This document shows, piece by piece, positions 52,129 through 62,125 of a stretch of 64,000 nt of DNA. Source of the DNA: Deltaproteobacteria bacterium (GTDB taxonomy: Bacteria; Myxococcota; Kuafuiibacteriia; Kuafuiibacteriales; Kuafuiibacteriaceae); the NCBI GenBank assembly GCA_011526105.1, contig WYAZ01000034.1:64001-128000 (forward strand). The letters run 5' to 3'. Every line of letters starts with the position of its first letter. Within the stretch, counting starts at the first letter, position 1. Under the pieces are notes generated by a model. That model made no database searches. It was not told the DNA's origin and saw only the letters and a program-made list of their open reading frames with translations. Both the position numbers and the translations under genes were made by a program.

Positions 52129-54845
52129 CAGAACCTCGCCTTCATCACCCCGAGCACGCGGGCCTCCGTGCGATTGCCCAGCGGGTGTTGGGAGTCGCGT
52201 GCATCACCGAACTGCGTAAGATTGCTGCCGACCACAGAGAGTTCGAGCGCGTCGTCGAACAAGCGATAACCCACGCGCCCGCTGAGGACCGCGTAGGCGT
52301 CGAGTGGAAGGGTCACGCGCTGGATGGCCTCGACGGGATCTCGAGGACTCGGGTTCGAGATCTCCTCGCGCCATTCTTGACTCGATGTGAACGAGAAGGA
52401 GAGCCCGACGTCGAGGCCCAAGTCAGTGCGCACCTGCCCCCAGACGTTGATCTTGTGCAACGGAGAGTCCGTGAAGCGATCTCCCGTCTCCGGATCAAAG
52501 ATGTACTGGAAGGCGTAGCTGGCCCCGAGGTCGAGACCATCCGTGGGATATGCGCGCGCGGCCACTTCGCTGCCCACCGCCCAGTAGGCGGTGGATTCGT
52601 TCTGGTACAGGGAGCGTGCAGCGACGAAACCGCCGAAGCTCGGATCAAAGCTCTCCTCGGGCGAGGTCCGCACGAGATCACTTCGCACGATGAGGCCTTC
52701 GACTCGGTTCAGATAGGTCACGATCTCGAACTGGCCGATCTCTCCTTGGTTCAGGTAGCCCAGATCAAACGTGAGGATGCGCTCGGGGTCGAGATCCCGG
52801 TTGCCGGCGAGCGTGACCCCGACACCGCCGTTCGAGGACGTGAGTGAGAGGTAGGTCTCCGACTGCGTGGGTTGACGGAACGCCGTGCCCACCGAGAGAC
52901 GCAGCGCCTGGGTCGGCGTGGGTTTGAAGATGAGCGCACCGCGTGGTGACCCCAAGAAGCCGATGAGCGGGTGACGATCGAGGCGCCCCGAGACCAGGAC
53001 CGTCCACTGCTCATCCAGCACCCACTGATCTTGGGCAAAGAGCGCGAAGAAGTCCTCCTCGTGGGCGGCATCGAGATACGTCCAATCGATGAACTTGTGC
53101 CTGAACTCCGCCCCGAGCACCAAGTCGTGTGTACCGAGGAAGCTGAAGCTCGGCCGAAACACGGGCTCCACGACGACGAGATCGCCGCGCACCGTCGAGC
53201 CGAGATCATCGCCGCCGCGTGGAAAGAACTGCGGACGACTCTCGGCGCGGATGCGGTCCCAGAAGACGAGGACCGAGAACAACTCACTCTTGAAACCGCC
53301 ACGCAGGTTGGCGACCGAGCCGTCCACCTGTTGGTTTCTCAGCGCGGAGACCCCGTAGAACTCCGAAACGCCGCCGTTCACGCCGCCGCCCACGAAGAAC
53401 CGCGGACCACTCTTGAGCGCGTATTCTGCCTCAGCGTCGACCCGAGCCCGCTCAATCGAGAGGCCTGGGTCGGTCGCGACTCGAGTGTCGAGGTCCGCTC
53501 GCGTCGGGTCGAACTCGAGTTCGAACTTGTCTCCGCGAGCGTAGCCCACGCTCACCCGCGCCCCCACCGGCCCGTGTCGCTTGCCGTAGAGGAGCGAACC
53601 TTCGATGGCGTTTGCGTTGCCGGCGGCCAGCTCCATCTCAGCGCCATCGATGCGCTCGGGGCGTTTGGTGATGATGTTGATGATGCCGGTGTAGGCGTAG
53701 GCGCCATAGATGGCCGAGCCAGGTCCGCGCACGACTTCGATGCGCTCGATCTCGGGCAGCCCAATGGAGAGCGTGGACCACACTGTGGCTCCGAGGAAGT
53801 CTTGGTGCACACTTCGGCCGTCCACCAGCACCAAGATCTTGTTGGCGAGCCGGCGATTAAAGCCTCGCATGGAGACATTCCAGTCCGAGTACGACATGGC
53901 CATCACGTCCATGCCAGGCACACGACGAAGCAGCTCGGGGATGGAACGAGCGCCGGAGAGCCGGATGTCTTCGTCGGTGAGGACGGTGACTGCGTTCGGC
54001 GCGTCGAGCGGAGACTGCTCCCGGCGCGACGCCGTGACAACCACCTCTTCGTAGCCTGCTTCGTCCTTGATGGCGATCTCGACGCTCGTCGCTGTCTCGG
54101 TGTAGATGAGCTCGGACGGCGGACGCGGAGAGGTCGTCGCGCCCACCAAGCCCTGCTCCTTGAGCAGAGAGATCACGCGCTCGGCGACCGCGTTTGGATC
54201 GGCGGTCGGTGACGCGCTCGATCGCTGCTCGATGGCCGGCGGCGACGGACGCGCGGCCAAAAGGGTGCCGATGCGTGTCCTCACCGCATCTGCGTCGCTT
54301 GGTTCCCCCTCGAGGTATCGGCGGTAGCTCTCGACGGCTTTGTCGGACTCCCCGGCCTGCTCGTAGGCCTTGGCCATGTTGAACAGCAGGTTTGGGTGCG
54401 GCTCGACCCCGTACGCCCTCTGCAAGAACGCAACGCCTTCGAGTGGTCGGCCTTCGGCGATCGCGGCGAGTCCCTCGTCGACCATTCGGCGCAGTCTAAG
54501 TCGTGTCTCGACGCGTGCTATCTCGGCCTCCACCTCTGCCGCGTCGGCGGGATCGGTGTCGACGTAGCTCTGGAGAAGACGAAGCGTCGCTTCCAAATCA
54601 CCTTGTCGCTCGTGCGCCCGAGCCAGATTGTAGAGCACGTTGGGATGAGGGCGGATGGCATAGGCACGCTCGAGGAGACCGATGCCTTCCGCGATCTGGC
54701 CGGCAGCGATAGCCTTCATGCCGCGCGTGAAGTAGCGGCGCGCGTCCGTACGAGCGTCCGCATGAACGTCCGAGAGATTGAGCGCCATCGAGGTGCAGAA
54801 GGCGCCGAGGGCGAGGAGCCACCGAAGATGAGCTCTAGGCCTCAT
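52128..54845 (-). CDS. TonB-dependent receptor with N-terminal TPR domain
   Basis: The 905-residue protein has a signal peptide (to about 29), about four TPR-like units (33-195; YFTRGMKAIAAGQIAEGIGLL; NLLFNMAKAYEQAGESDKAV), a linker, a TonB-box-like EEVVVTASRREQS, a plug domain (about 275-385; VLTDEDIRLSGARSIPELL; RIEVVRGPGSAIYGAYAYTG) and a 22-strand-type barrel ending in Phe (VMKARF). It would bring a substrate across the outer membrane using TonB energy; the TPR part would lie in the periplasm. The substrate is unknown. It is coupled by TGATG overlaps to the kinase gene upstream and the lipoprotein gene downstream. Confidence 0.88.
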   Translation of the reverse strand: MRPRAHLRWLLALGAFCTSMALNLSDVHADARTDARRYFTRGMKAIAAGQIAEGIGLLERAYAIRPHPNVLYNLARAHERQGDLEATLRLLQSYVDTDPADAAEVEAEIARVETRLRLRRMVDEGLAAIAEGRPLEGVAFLQRAYGVEPHPNLLFNMAKAYEQAGESDKAVESYRRYLEGEPSDADAVRTRIGTLLAARPSPPAIEQRSSASPTADPNAVAERVISLLKEQGLVGATTSPRPPSELIYTETATSVEIAIKDEAGYEEVVVTASRREQSPLDAPNAVTVLTDEDIRLSGARSIPELLRRVPGMDVMAMSYSDWNVSMRGFNRRLANKILVLVDGRSVHQDFLGATVWSTLSIGLPEIERIEVVRGPGSAIYGAYAYTGIINIITKRPERIDGAEMELAAGNANAIEGSLLYGKRHGPVGARVSVGYARGDKFELEFDPTRADLDTRVATDPGLSIERARVDAEAEYALKSGPRFFVGGGVNGGVSEFYGVSALRNQQVDGSVANLRGGFKSELFSVLVFWDRIRAESRPQFFPRGGDDLGSTVRGDLVVVEPVFRPSFSFLGTHDLVLGAEFRHKFIDWTYLDAAHEEDFFALFAQDQWVLDEQWTVLVSGRLDRHPLIGFLGSPRGALIFKPTPTQALRLSVGTAFRQPTQSETYLSLTSSNGGVGVTLAGNRDLDPERILTFDLGYLNQGEIGQFEIVTYLNRVEGLIVRSDLVRTSPEESFDPSFGGFVAARSLYQNESTAYWAVGSEVAARAYPTDGLDLGASYAFQYIFDPETGDRFTDSPLHKINVWGQVRTDLGLDVGLSFSFTSSQEWREEISNPSPRDPVEAIQRVTLPLDAYAVLSGRVGYRLFDDALELSVVGSNLTQFGDARDSQHPLGNRTEARVLGVMKARF

Positions 54846-56617
54846 CAGTACGGGTTCTCTTTGAAGTCATCCGGAAGCGTGGGCTTCGTACGATCGCGCG
54901 GCGGCTTCTTTGGTTTGCGCGGGGGACGCTTCGGCTCGATCGGGTCCGCGGGGGAGACTGGGGCCGGCGTTGGCTCCTCTCTGAGATGGGCGACGATCTT
55001 GACCAGCCCTTCCGAGATGGACTGTTCGATCGTCTCGTCGAGGTGCCCGCTCATCTTGAAGACGAACCGGTGCGCTGTACTCTCTGTGACCGGCATCGAA
55101 GCCTCGAAGGGGGTCTCGCCGAGCCGTTGTTCACCTTCGTAGACTTCAGCCCCCGGAGGCTGCGACTCGAAGGTCACCCGCGCCTCCTTTGGCGCGATCG
55201 GCTCTGGAGGCCGCGCGAGAAGTGGGGGCGGCTTCGCTGCGCTCTCGACCGGCGGCGGACGAGCCACACCCACCGAGGAGACCCAGTAGGCCGCGCTCCC
55301 GAGCGCGATGACGAGAGCACCCGCCAAAAAGTACGGCAGCACGCCTCGCGCTCTCGCGCCTCGGCCCCACCCTTTCCGGACGTATCGGACGTCGACCAGC
55401 GGGTGAGATCCCGGCGTGTCGTCGCGCTCGGCGTCGCGGTCGAGGAAGGGCACCACCGAGGCCCGCGGCTCTCCCCCAGGCCCCATGCCGGGCGGGTAGG
55501 AGGTCGCGACATCGCCCGAGGCAAAGCTACGGAGCTCGTTCTGGAGCACATCGAGGCTCGCGTTCGAGGTCGAGCCCCCCATGAGATTGCGCGCCGCCTG
55601 TTTGAGCTCGATGAGGAGTTCAGCCATCCCGAGAAAGCGGTCCTCGCGCTTCTTGGCGAGGCAGCGGCGGATGATCTCTTCGAGCTCCGGCGCAGCGTCG
55701 GCCTCGGGGTTCAAGTCGTGAATGGCCGGAAGCGGCGCATGCACGTGTTTGTAGATGATCTCGACGCTGGACTCCCCGCGAAATGGCACGCGACCCGAGA
55801 CCATTTGATACATGATGATGCCGAGCGAGTAGACGTCGGTGCGCGGGTCCAGTTCCTGGTTCTGAATCTGTTCTGGCGACATGTACTTGGGAGAACCCAA
55901 GAACATCCCTGCCCCCGTAAGGTCGGCGTCGATAGGCGCTGGCGTGAGCTGCTCCACGACCGCGCGCCCGCCACTTCCCTCCGGGTTGAAGAGCTTTACG
56001 AGCCCGAAGTCGAGGACCTTCGCAAAGTCTGGATCCTCACCCTCGTCGAGCAGCATGATGTTTCCGGGCTTGAGGTCGCGATGGATGATTCCTTTGGCGT
56101 GGGCCTCTCGCAGCGCTCGCGCAATCTGCATCGCGATGTGCAGCGTGCGCCCCGCCGGCATCGGTCCATCCGCCGCGATCGCGCGAGAGAGCGCACGGCC
56201 CCGCAGGTGCTCCATCGCAATGAAGAGCTCGCCGCGCTCTGTCTCGCCGTAGTCGAAGATCGTGATCGTGTTGGGATGATTGAGGCGAGCGGCGGTCGCG
56301 GCCTCGAGGAAGAAACGACGAACGAACTGAGGGTCCTTGGTCTGAAACTCCGGGCTCAGGATCTTGACCGCGACCTGGCGATTGAGCGGGTGCTGAGTCG
56401 CGAGATAGACGCGCCCCATGCCGCCCTTGCCGATGAGTCGCTCGAGGCGATAGCGCCCCACCAACACCTCGCCCACTCGAGGGTCGACCGGCGGGCCCGG
56501 GATGGATGCGGCAGGCTGGTGCTGCGGCGGCTCCGTCGCGTCCTTGGACTCGGCAGGCACCGCAGGGTCCGTTTCCCCCTCGTTTCCCCGGCGGCGATCG
56601 GTGTCCTCTTCGCTCAT
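54845..56617 (-). CDS. Membrane Ser/Thr protein kinase with C-terminal PEGA domain
   Basis: The 590-residue protein has a disordered N-terminus, a Hanks-type kinase domain (about 55-330; G-loop LIGKGGMGRVYLA, Lys in VAVKIL, catalytic HRDLKPGN, DFGL, activation-loop SPEQ), a juxtamembrane part, a membrane helix (about 420-445), and an external PEGA domain (about 470-545; VTFESQPPGAEVYEGEQRLG) before a Pro/Lys-rich tail. It is the first gene of the four-gene operon and is divergent from the barrel protein gene. PEGA domains are thought to bind surface ligands, so the kinase could report on the envelope or on the partner receptor. Confidence 0.92.
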   Translation of the reverse strand: MSEEDTDRRRGNEGETDPAVPAESKDATEPPQHQPAASIPGPPVDPRVGEVLVGRYRLERLIGKGGMGRVYLATQHPLNRQVAVKILSPEFQTKDPQFVRRFFLEAATAARLNHPNTITIFDYGETERGELFIAMEHLRGRALSRAIAADGPMPAGRTLHIAMQIARALREAHAKGIIHRDLKPGNIMLLDEGEDPDFAKVLDFGLVKLFNPEGSGGRAVVEQLTPAPIDADLTGAGMFLGSPKYMSPEQIQNQELDPRTDVYSLGIIMYQMVSGRVPFRGESSVEIIYKHVHAPLPAIHDLNPEADAAPELEEIIRRCLAKKREDRFLGMAELLIELKQAARNLMGGSTSNASLDVLQNELRSFASGDVATSYPPGMGPGGEPRASVVPFLDRDAERDDTPGSHPLVDVRYVRKGWGRGARARGVLPYFLAGALVIALGSAAYWVSSVGVARPPPVESAAKPPPLLARPPEPIAPKEARVTFESQPPGAEVYEGEQRLGETPFEASMPVTESTAHRFVFKMSGHLDETIEQSISEGLVKIVAHLREEPTPAPVSPADPIEPKRPPRKPKKPPRDRTKPTLPDDFKENPY

Positions 56618-56776
56618 CAGCCCCCGACTTCGGTCCTACCCTCTCAGTTTCTCCGCCCGGCGGCAAAGAATGCTTGGGAGCTTCAACCGGCCGTTGACTC
56701 GGTCCTCCCGCCCCTCTTTCCTTCGCGCGCCTGCGCCGAAACCCGGGTTTGTCCCAGCTCTTCATCGAGAACACCC

Positions 56777-58804
56777 ATGCCCGCACCCAGTCTCGCTCTG
56801 ACCGCCCTCCTGTCCCTGTGGCCGGCCCAGACTCCCGAGGAGTCAACGAGCCTGCCCGAGGGTGAGTCCGAGAGTGTGCCCTTCACCCCTGAGCAGCTGC
56901 GGTTTCTCGATGGGATGCGCGAGGACCTCGAGCGAGAGGTGAGGCGCGTCGAGGCGAAGGCGCGCGGCCCATTGGTGAGGCCACCCGAGAAGTCCACGAT
57001 CGAGGTCAAAGGCGAGGCCTACACAAAGTTTCTCTTCCGGAACAACTCGAGCCAGGGCTGCGTGAGTTACGGCAACCCGCACCCTCGCGGCGACAATTTC
57101 TCCGGCGACAACGGCGCCTGTCCCGAGCTCGCGATCTCGATGATCGCGCGGCCCATCTCGCAGATCGAGGCCGGCTTCAGGCTCCAATCACGCTACGGCA
57201 TGCAGTTCGCCGACTACTTCGAAAACGGCGATCTGCAGCCGCGCACCGACGGCTCCTCCGAGAGCTTGGGCCAGAACCACTCGGGTCCCATTCAGCTCCG
57301 AGGCATCTACGTGCGCGTCTCCGACCCGTTGCCGCTCATCGACTGGTTCCACGCCGGCACCGACGACCTCTCCTATTGGGATGCGTTTACGGTGGGCAAG
57401 ATCCGGTACATCGAGCGCTTCAACGCGAAGGGGCTCTTCCTCAAGTCGAGCGTGCCGGAAGTGCTCGATGTCCTCATCGCACGCATCGCGCTGCCCAAGC
57501 TCTGGGGCACCGCGAACTACAACTCCTTGGATGATCCAGCGATCGTTAATCCGTTCTGGGCGAGGGATGCGATCTATGCCGCGCAGATCAAGACCGCCCC
57601 CGACCTGATCCCCGATCTCGAGCTGACCCTGAACGGCGCGTTCGTGCTCGACGAAGAGGCCGACACGGACGACCCGGACGCGCCAGGCTCCATCAACACC
57701 GCGGACCTCCGAGATGGAGTGACCGCGATGCTCGCGCGCCACCGAGCCCTGAACGGCTCCTTGAGCGCGAACTACTTCGGTCTCGACTTCATGAGCTTCC
57801 GTGGCTTGCTCGCGGTCTCTCACAACGCGCCCGAGGTCCAGGCGGTGTCCAACCTTGCGGCCGGCTCCGGCTTCACCAACGTCGTCTACGACACTGTCAC
57901 CGATGTGGCTGGCACGCTGCGGGTCGAGATCCCCGAGCTCGGCCTCGAAGGCGTCGGCCTCAAGCTCGAGTACTTCAACATCGGCGCCGACTTCAACGCG
58001 ATCGTGGGCACCCGCACCGAAGGAGACGTCTTGCTCACGGACGGCCTGTTTGGCGGCGGACAGCTCCCCACGCTCAACGTGGCCAACGAGCTCATCGACT
58101 TTAGCGATCGCTTCTACGAGTCGATCATCGGCTGGCACGGCGGCACCGGCGTCCTCGAGTACGCCTCGAACCTGCTCGATGCCAGCGTCGAGTTTAGCTT
58201 CATCGAGTACAACACCGACCTTCAGGGCCGCGACATGGCAAAGTACCCCGACTTCGGCGGCTCCACCGGCTACACCGAGACCGACCTCTACAGCTACGCG
58301 AACACCACCGACCGCGGGCGCGACCTCCGCTCCGTGTACGCACAGAACCAGGCGCGACGGACCCTGCTCTTGGTCGGCAAACTCGCGCTCAAGCCAGATC
58401 TATGGCCGGGGGCGCGCATCGAGCTCAAGGGCAAGACCGTCTTTGATCGAGACCTGCGCGACGAGAGCACCGAGACCGACGACTACGACGCGGTCATCAT
58501 GCAGGCGAGGCTCTCCATCGGCGCCGAGCTCTTCGAGCGGCTCAACCTCAGCCTCGGCGCGCAGCTCGACTACTGGGATGAAGTGGCCCGCAGCGAGCTC
58601 GTGGGCGGCGGTCAGCCGCTGTGGCTCGACTACCAAACCACCAAGCTTCGCCCGTTCTTGAGCGCCCGCTACGTGCTCGGACCCTTCGTCGCGAGCTACC
58701 ACATCGAGCTGGTGCAGCGAGACGTCGTGGCCTCCGTGCCCACGCAGAGCTATACGCAGGGACTCATCGTCCGCAGCGTGGGCTCACTCATGGCCCAGTT
58801 CTAG
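56777..58804 (+). CDS. Predicted outer-membrane beta-barrel protein of unknown function
   Basis: From ATG 56777 the protein has 675 residues with a likely signal peptide (MPAPSLALTALLSLWPAQ), an acidic Glu/Ser-rich segment with a helical stretch (LRFLDGMREDLEREVRRV), then many alternating-hydrophobicity strands ending in VRSVGSLMAQF; the terminal Phe is typical of BamA-folded barrels. The frame is open for about 600 codons further upstream but only as antisense to the kinase gene. No family is recognised. A 159-nt gap shared with the kinase gene holds both start regions; no promoter is convincing. Confidence 0.75.
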   Translation: MPAPSLALTALLSLWPAQTPEESTSLPEGESESVPFTPEQLRFLDGMREDLEREVRRVEAKARGPLVRPPEKSTIEVKGEAYTKFLFRNNSSQGCVSYGNPHPRGDNFSGDNGACPELAISMIARPISQIEAGFRLQSRYGMQFADYFENGDLQPRTDGSSESLGQNHSGPIQLRGIYVRVSDPLPLIDWFHAGTDDLSYWDAFTVGKIRYIERFNAKGLFLKSSVPEVLDVLIARIALPKLWGTANYNSLDDPAIVNPFWARDAIYAAQIKTAPDLIPDLELTLNGAFVLDEEADTDDPDAPGSINTADLRDGVTAMLARHRALNGSLSANYFGLDFMSFRGLLAVSHNAPEVQAVSNLAAGSGFTNVVYDTVTDVAGTLRVEIPELGLEGVGLKLEYFNIGADFNAIVGTRTEGDVLLTDGLFGGGQLPTLNVANELIDFSDRFYESIIGWHGGTGVLEYASNLLDASVEFSFIEYNTDLQGRDMAKYPDFGGSTGYTETDLYSYANTTDRGRDLRSVYAQNQARRTLLLVGKLALKPDLWPGARIELKGKTVFDRDLRDESTETDDYDAVIMQARLSIGAELFERLNLSLGAQLDYWDEVARSELVGGGQPLWLDYQTTKLRPFLSARYVLGPFVASYHIELVQRDVVASVPTQSYTQGLIVRSVGSLMAQF

Positions 58805-58824
58805 AGAGCCGAACCACAGCGGCG

Positions 58825-59943
58825 CTACTTCGGTTCTTCGGGCGGATAGTCACCCACGCCCACGATCGTGGCGGGAACGGCGCCGAAGAAGTACGCGGCC
58901 GAGAAACCGTCGGCCATGGCCGCCGAGAACGCGCAGGTCTCGGGGTGCGACGGGTCGAGGGGGGGGACGCGAGGTTGTCTTGCGCAACCCCCGCAACCAT
59001 CTCGGCACTGAACGATGCGGCCCCGGGAGAGATCGACCCCCTCGAGGCCATCTCCATCCATGTCGACGTCCGGCTGAAACGAACCGAGAAGGATCTCGAG
59101 CCAACTGCTCGACGCGGAACCCGAGGCGCAGAGCGAGTTCGTGTTCTCGCAATACGGGTTTGGCATCGCGAGCAGATTCGAGATCGGGAGCACACCACCC
59201 ACCTGTCCATCGCTGAGGCGGTTGAAGTTGCTATCAAAGGTGAGCGAAACGAGCGCGTGCCGCAGCTCAAACTCGGCGACCGAGGTCGAGCTGGTGTCGG
59301 AGAGGATTCCGGGGAGGCGGAGCGTGCCGCGGTCCGTGGAGTGGAGCTTCCCGTCCTCGATGCGTGCGCGGAACCGGTATCTCGCCTGAGCGCCGTTGTG
59401 GTGGAGCGCGCTCGGGTGAATCAGGAACTTGCAGCAATCGGTCTCCCCTTGGGGGATCTGGAAGTTATTGGCGGGAAAGAACGGCCGATCGGAATCGACC
59501 CCGCGGTAGAACTTCACGGTGACGTTTGCATCGTCACCCGTGAACGGGAGGTCGATGCCGGCGATCTCCACCAGCACCAGGGTCTCGCCGCCGAGCATGC
59601 CTTGCCGGAATTGATCGTTGAGAAGGGCCGCGAACAAGCCAAAGGCGTTGTCGATGCAGTTCCCCTCCTCTAGGCAACGCCCATCGAGATCGAAGCCTTG
59701 GTTCGGAGGCAGAAGTCCGAACTGATCGACGACGAACACGCGCCCCGAGCCAGGCACGTCGTCAAATCCATCCGTCCTGTCCTCGTGCGGCGGAGGAGGA
59801 GGAGGAAGTATCTGGCGACACACGCCGCTGTTGAGACAGATCTGATTGCTCGCGCACTCACGATCGAGGCGGCACTCGCTGTCGCAGGCGACAGACAGCA
59901 GGAGGGCAACGAGCCACACCGGGGGAGAGGGCCATGAACCCAC
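58825..59943 (-). CDS. Predicted lipoprotein with Cys-rich N-terminus
   Basis: Read from GTG 59943 the protein has 372 residues, with a signal peptide ending SVAC. The mature N-terminus is Cys-rich (CDSECRLDRECASNQICLN) followed by a run of seven prolines and an acidic stretch. The main body has an Asp loop (DVDMDGDGLEGVD) and a Cys cluster (CRDGCGGCARQ). No domain is recognised. A longer start at 59988 is possible, but the GTG places the hydrophobic stretch close to the N-terminus. Confidence 0.65.
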   Translation of the reverse strand: MGSWPSPPVWLVALLLSVACDSECRLDRECASNQICLNSGVCRQILPPPPPPHEDRTDGFDDVPGSGRVFVVDQFGLLPPNQGFDLDGRCLEEGNCIDNAFGLFAALLNDQFRQGMLGGETLVLVEIAGIDLPFTGDDANVTVKFYRGVDSDRPFFPANNFQIPQGETDCCKFLIHPSALHHNGAQARYRFRARIEDGKLHSTDRGTLRLPGILSDTSSTSVAEFELRHALVSLTFDSNFNRLSDGQVGGVLPISNLLAMPNPYCENTNSLCASGSASSSWLEILLGSFQPDVDMDGDGLEGVDLSRGRIVQCRDGCGGCARQPRVPPLDPSHPETCAFSAAMADGFSAAYFFGAVPATIVGVGDYPPEEPK

Positions 59944-60031
59944 GGGACGAAGGATACCACACGCCGATCCGACGGTGATGCATCCCACCCCTGAACGTCA
60001 GTCTAGCGGTGCAAACAGCCTTCGCGCAGCC

Positions 60032-61618
60032 TCACCACCGCGCTTGCATGACGCGGCCGAAGAGCCCTCCCACGGTGAGCACTCCATCCGTAACGTCGAC
60101 GTGAAGCTGAGACTCTCGAGCCTCGGCGTTTGGCCGCTGGCCTGGGACCCCAAGCGTGCGTGCACATCCGGTGTTGGGATCGACCTCGAGCACCGCCGAA
60201 CAGGCCCCGGGGGCGAACACGAGGGTTCCGTGGGGGGTCGATGCTATCGCGGTGCGGTCGCCGGTCAGCTCGACCTCACCACACTCGCCCACCGGCCTCG
60301 CACACGCCGCGAAGTCGGCCGGGAGGTCGACGCGAAACTCGGTCCGACGACCATCGGGCCGACGAACCGAGACCTCTGGACCGTCGGAGTCGATGAAGTA
60401 GCTCCTGGCGCCGGGGGCCCCGACCCCAACGATCCGCCCGGCGCCCGCAGGCGCATTCGGGTCGCCGGGCTCGATTCGAAACGGCTCGGGCGAAGCCGCA
60501 TCGCCAAAGAACAGCGTCCGCCGACCCTCGAGTACAACGAGTGGCTCGCCTTCACCAGGACCGTGGGTCAGACCGCGCAGCGATGCTCGCCCGATCGCGC
60601 CGTCGATGCGTCGTTCCGCCGGCTCTCCGAAGGCGGTGCCAGTCGCGAACAGGCCGTTGTGGCCGACCGCAACAAAACGCCCATCCGGTTGGACGAGGAG
60701 AGCCCGAAACTCCGCTTCGTCCGACTCAAAGAGCAACCGGGGCTCACCGAAACCTGCGGACGTGAGCTGGAACTCGAGGAGCGCGACGCCGGTCGGCTCC
60801 GTCCAGTTGAGCGCCACGAGCACCCGTGTGACCTCGAGCGTAGAACGCGCGCGATCGATGGCAAAAGCGATGATCGCCCAGCCCCCTGAGCCCGCGCGCG
60901 CGGGGTACCGACTCGCCGCCCAGAGACGAGCGGGACTGTCGCGCCAGGGCTGCCCGCGTTCGAGCACGAAGAGGAACTCGTGGGACTTGGCAAGCACCCG
61001 ATCGGCGTCGAGTGGGACGACCTGTTGGAAGTCGCCTTTCATCCCCAAGCTCGGCCGACCGTCCACGAGTGTTCCGACCGGCAGGATATGCTCCGTGGCG
61101 CCGAACGGCGTCAGCTCCGGTGCGGGACCGGAAAAACACGCTGCCTCGTCGAACGGGACGCGTATGGCCAAGCCGGGCGGAGCCGGCCCGTCCTCGAGAA
61201 ACGCTGCCCCTCGAAGCACCGAGACGCGGGCGCCGATCGCTTCGAGCGAGACTTGCCGCGAGTTGTCGAGTGAGCGAACCGCGCATCCGGCTGTGCTGAT
61301 CTCCACGCGCAGCTCGGCCATGCGAGCGAGTGAAAACGCAGGCACGAGCGCCATCATCGCCGAAAGATCAAACGAGATATGGACCATCTCCTCCCCCTCG
61401 CGGAGGAACTCTCGAAGCACGGTGGGCTCGACGGCGCCGACGAACTGACTCCTCGAGTAGGGTCCGTGGCTGGCGATCACTTCGCCCGAGCGAGTCACGG
61501 CGACGAACACCAGCGACTCCAGGGGCGTCTCAGGCCAGGCCGCGAACTCCTGACCCGGACCACAAGCGACGACCGCTGCGAGCGAGAGACCGAACGATCT
61601 GAAAGCGGGGAGTTTCAC
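60032..61618 (-). CDS. Predicted lipoprotein of unknown function
   Basis: From GTG 61618 the protein has 528 residues and a signal peptide MKLPAFRSFGLSLAAVVAC with VVAC as lipobox; a GTG 27 nt upstream is an alternative. The mature part contains many short beta-rich segments with recurring G-x-P-R-x-x-F and G-R-F-V-A-V patterns (GFGEPRLLFES; PDGRFVAVGHNGLF), which suggests a beta-propeller-like fold. No enzymatic motif is seen. Confidence 0.7.
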   Translation of the reverse strand: MKLPAFRSFGLSLAAVVACGPGQEFAAWPETPLESLVFVAVTRSGEVIASHGPYSRSQFVGAVEPTVLREFLREGEEMVHISFDLSAMMALVPAFSLARMAELRVEISTAGCAVRSLDNSRQVSLEAIGARVSVLRGAAFLEDGPAPPGLAIRVPFDEAACFSGPAPELTPFGATEHILPVGTLVDGRPSLGMKGDFQQVVPLDADRVLAKSHEFLFVLERGQPWRDSPARLWAASRYPARAGSGGWAIIAFAIDRARSTLEVTRVLVALNWTEPTGVALLEFQLTSAGFGEPRLLFESDEAEFRALLVQPDGRFVAVGHNGLFATGTAFGEPAERRIDGAIGRASLRGLTHGPGEGEPLVVLEGRRTLFFGDAASPEPFRIEPGDPNAPAGAGRIVGVGAPGARSYFIDSDGPEVSVRRPDGRRTEFRVDLPADFAACARPVGECGEVELTGDRTAIASTPHGTLVFAPGACSAVLEVDPNTGCARTLGVPGQRPNAEARESQLHVDVTDGVLTVGGLFGRVMQARW

Positions 61619-61679
61619 CGGACAGTTGAGGGCGTAACTCGACACACTCGGGAGGGCAACGGCTTCACGACGTTCGGTC

Positions 61680-61913
61680 TCAGCGTAGACCGCGCGCCTG
61701 ACGGAACGCCTCTTCGATCAACTCGATCTGGTACTGGAGCTTCCAGGCCTGAAGCGCGCTGCGAGCAGACATGAGACTCGCGACCCCGATCGCGGGGATC
61801 ATCATCGTCATGGGCACGGGGAGTTTCCGACCCACAAGCACCTCGAAAGCGAAAAAGACGAGTGCTCCGATCCCCACTCGGAGCCGCTGGCAAGGCCATC
61901 CTCTCTCGTCCAT
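61680..61913 (-). CDS. Small membrane protein
   Basis: The 77-residue protein from ATG 61913 has AGGAGG at 9-nt spacing, a strong ribosome binding site that supports a real gene. It has two hydrophobic segments (VGIGALVFFAFEVLVG; MTMMIPAIGVASLMS) and a charged amphipathic C-terminus (KLQYQIELIEEAFRQARGLR). Function unknown. It precedes the 60032-61618 lipoprotein gene. Confidence 0.6.
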   Translation of the reverse strand: MDERGWPCQRLRVGIGALVFFAFEVLVGRKLPVPMTMMIPAIGVASLMSARSALQAWKLQYQIELIEEAFRQARGLR

Positions 61914-62125
61914 CACTCCCGTCCTCCTGGCGCAGTAGCCCTGTTGGTCGAACCCTCTGTGCCTCAGCGTTATTCGGCCGCAGCTACATTCTAGGGCGAC
62001 CAGCCCATCACTTCACCGTGGGCCAAAAGCAGCACATCCCTTACACCTGTACGGTTCAGGAACGCAGAAGGGCTCGTTTTCTTGGACTCGACATCGCCCT
62101 TCAGCCGGTCCATGGTCGCCGGCCA

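Noticed and set aside
54986-56776. N-terminal extension of the plus-strand barrel gene
   Set aside because: These codons are antisense to the kinase gene with all kinase motifs. A signal peptide begins only at 56777.
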